DNA of 20,220 nucleotides, from positions 1,787,375 through 1,807,594 of the forward strand of contig BFEA01000100.1 in NCBI GenBank assembly GCA_003427395.1, read 5' to 3'. This DNA comes from Chara braunii. Taxonomy: Eukaryota > Streptophyta > Charophyceae > Charales > Characeae. Under the pieces are notes generated by a model. It saw nothing but the letters and a program-made list of their open reading frames with translations, was not told the DNA's origin and did no database searches. Both the position numbers and the translations under genes were made by a program. Positions 19,201 to 20,220 of the stretch are shown piece after piece. Within the stretch, counting starts at the first letter, position 1; the number at the start of each line of letters is the position of its first letter.

Positions 19201-19520
19201 GAAATGAGGATTGCGTGCCGACAGCGGACAGACTCAGAATTAAAAACGGACAGTCGTTCTATTCCTGGGGATGCAAGGGACAAAAGAGTGTCATCATCAA
19301 TAGCTACTTACACAGGATCGACAAAAACACTTCGATCACATCGGAAATTTCCCTACGGGTCCTGATTCTACAAAGGGAATTACTACTGAAGGATTTTCCC
19401 AACTCTTTCTTTGTGAGAGTGCTAACCAGGTTTGAAGTTCGCCGCGACAAGATTTGGCAGCAGACAGTTGAGTTTTTTATCGTAATTTCATGCCTAGTAT
19501 TGCTTTGTCAACTAGCTTAG

Positions 19521-19795
19521 CTTTGTGTTGTGTGGTGTGGTGTGAGGACGGTTGACTTGGCGTTTACCTATATGAAGTTCAGAAGGATCAATAGGACCAG
19601 GAATACTTTGATAGGCTTAGGCTATTATCATTTTCTCTGGATACTCGGGCAGGGTATGGCATGCTGTGAACCACGGGGTTTTATACATTCGGACAGGGTA
19701 CGCGGTTTGTTTGGGAACTTTGGGTTTTGAACCGGGAACCTAGACTACATCCAACAAGGCTGGATTGCATCGATTTTGACCGGGTACGCGTTTGT
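19521..19795 (+). repeat. PLE 3' region with degenerate tandem copies of the pLTR start
   Basis: After the ORF2 stop, about 19688-19775 (GGGTACGCG ... GAACCGGGAACCTAGACTACATCC ... AAGGCTGGAT) is a degenerate copy of about 19781-19857 (GGGTACGCG ... GAACCAGGGACCTGGGCTACAGCC ... GTACTGGAT). A still weaker unit (CAGGGTATGGCATG ... GAACCACGGGG) lies at about 19650-19680. The right pLTR thus appears to be preceded by two or three diverged tandem copies of its own first about 80 bases. Confidence 0.55.
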
Positions 19796-20164
19796 GGGGT
19801 TCTTGGAACCAGGGACCTGGGCTACAGCCAGCAAGGTTGTACTGGATTTTGGAGTACTAGGTTAGAACCGGCTCAGACTCGAACAACTGGCTTAAGGCAG
19901 TTTGATGCCCTCTGAGAGTGAGGTTTCGATTCCGGGACCCTCCAAGTTTTCAGTATTCAGTAGGATAGGCGTCGGTTTGTCCATACGCTGCTACTATTCC
20001 GGGTATTTGTTTTCTTTGTCTTTGTGTGGAACTCGGACACTTTATTAGGATTAGCTTCAAGTAGTTCGACCTCTTGGGTCCGACGTTGTCAACTCCTATG
20101 TGGGAGGATGGACGTCGAAGGTTTGGACCTTTGTTGTTGTACCTATTCGCTAATCTAGTCGACT
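19796..20164 (+). repeat. right pseudo-LTR of the PLE
   Basis: Direct repeat of 14728-15140. The match ends at GTCGACT, exactly where the left copy passes into the leader. It lacks 44 bases corresponding to 15058-15101. Confidence 0.9.
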
Positions 20165-20220
20165 TGTCCATACGCTGCTACTATTCCGGGTATTTGTTTT
20201 CTTTGTCTTTGTATTGAACT
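20164..20220 (+). repeat. third, 5'-truncated pseudo-LTR copy running off the window
   Basis: All 57 bases match left-pLTR positions 14909-14965 without a mismatch; the right pLTR itself differs at two positions in the same stretch. The repeat therefore restarts internally right at the end of the right pLTR, indicating a tandem head-to-tail arrangement. Confidence 0.85.

Larger units (their letters stand above)
16602..19520 (+). pseudogene. PLE ORF2: GIY-YIG endonuclease plus reverse transcriptase
   Basis: One frame of 973 codons with in-frame stops at 17301 (TGA), 17661 (TGA), 17892 (TAG), 18354 (TAG), 18516 (TGA) and 18723 (TGA). The frame is open upstream to 16569 and overlaps the ORF1 stop as GTGA. 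There is no ATG near the start, so natural expression might use a frameshift or reinitiation. Domains in order are an unrecognised N-terminal part, GIY-YIG (about residues 76-164), a basic linker, a long helical linker, and the RT with fingers (AYVIPKQKDLCRYRPI), motif A (SFDIKEMF), motif B (VLGVPMGKSTTPPLACI), motif C (RLIDDVML) and FLGCEV. A thumb region with INSYLHRIDKNTS follows. The RT type fits Penelope-like rather than LINE or LTR enzymes. It would nick the target and copy RNA there. It is inactive as read. Confidence 0.87.
14728..20164 (+). mobile_element. Penelope-like element with N-terminal GIY-YIG and gag-like ORF1
   Basis: Direct repeats of 413 bp (14728-15140) and 369 bp (19796-20164) bracket a leader, a gag-like ORF1 (15376-16605) and a GIY-YIG plus RT ORF2 (16602-19520). 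Penelope-like elements characteristically combine an RT related to telomerase RT with a GIY-YIG nuclease and often have LTR-like direct repeats (pLTRs). Here the nuclease precedes the RT, as in the Chlamys-type group of green algae and some protists and animals. There is no integrase, protease or RNase H, and the repeats do not start TG and end CA, so this is not an LTR retrotransposon. ORF1 has three in-frame stops and ORF2 six, so the copy is dead, but no frameshift is needed within either ORF. Confidence 0.87.

Noticed and set aside
7290-19520. Genome with TGA decoded as tryptophan
   Set aside because: TAG and TAA stops and frameshifts also occur in the same frames, so mutational decay explains the data better, although the TGA bias is kept as a finding.
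14728-20164. LTR retrotransposon (long direct repeats plus CCHC gag)
   Set aside because: There is no protease, integrase, RNase H, primer-binding site or TG...CA ends, and the RT and GIY-YIG motifs are Penelope-type.
1-20220. CRISPR array, bacterial operon or phage genes
   Set aside because: There are no regularly spaced short repeats and no prokaryotic gene layout; all coding signals are eukaryotic retroelements.

Overview
The window looks like nuclear, repeat-dense DNA of a green-lineage eukaryote. I found no host gene, tRNA or rRNA gene, or bacterial-type operon. It is packed with decayed retroelements. Two are plant-type L1-like LINEs, recognised by an AP endonuclease, a reverse transcriptase (RT) and a C-terminal zf-RVT zinc domain. 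One is a Penelope-like element (PLE) whose GIY-YIG endonuclease lies upstream of the RT, an order known from green algae, charophytes and some protists and animals (Chlamys-type PLEs). My best guess is a charophyte such as Chara; this is inference from element type only.

Layout. (1) 1-600: gene-free DNA with an 18-bp-arm hairpin and a minus-strand tRNA-derived SINE (431-589) with A and B boxes, a 17-nt A tail and an 8-bp target-site duplication. (2) 1099-about 6870: LINE-A in two halves that point away from each other. The RT/3' half is on the minus strand (1099 to about 3930) and the ORF1/endonuclease half is on the plus strand (about 3931 to 6815-6870). The halves meet tail to tail in coding content at nearly the same codon, just before RT motif 1, as expected for one LINE copy with a 5' inversion (twin priming). 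(3) 7290-about 13935: LINE-B, plus strand, near full length, with ORF1 and ORF2 broken by about a dozen stops and several frameshifts. (4) About 13936-14727: homopolymers, a duplication around an undetermined base, and a 2 x 56-bp tandem repeat. (5) 14728-20164: the PLE, bounded by direct repeats (pseudo-LTRs) of 413 and 369 bp, followed by the start of a third repeat that runs off the window.

The PLE is the most interesting part. Between its repeats lie two long, overlapping reading frames. ORF1 is gag-like: a CCHC zinc knuckle, an Arg/Ser-rich stretch, a long charged coiled coil and a SAP-like helix pair. ORF2 carries a GIY-YIG nuclease with all expected catalytic residues, a linker, and a PLE-type RT with its Asp-Asp motif. 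ORF2 starts within the ORF1 stop (GTGA overlap) and has no ATG near its start. A gag-like partner is not typical of PLEs as I know them, although I cannot search whether this layout is already described.

The LINEs share an unnamed conserved domain at the end of ORF1, just upstream of ORF2. Stops inside all elements are mostly TGA or TAG, and at several sites TGA replaces a tryptophan that the other LINE copy or the family keeps. This fits TGG decay by transitions, probably in methylated, silenced DNA. All coding calls below are therefore pseudogenes or decayed element parts.
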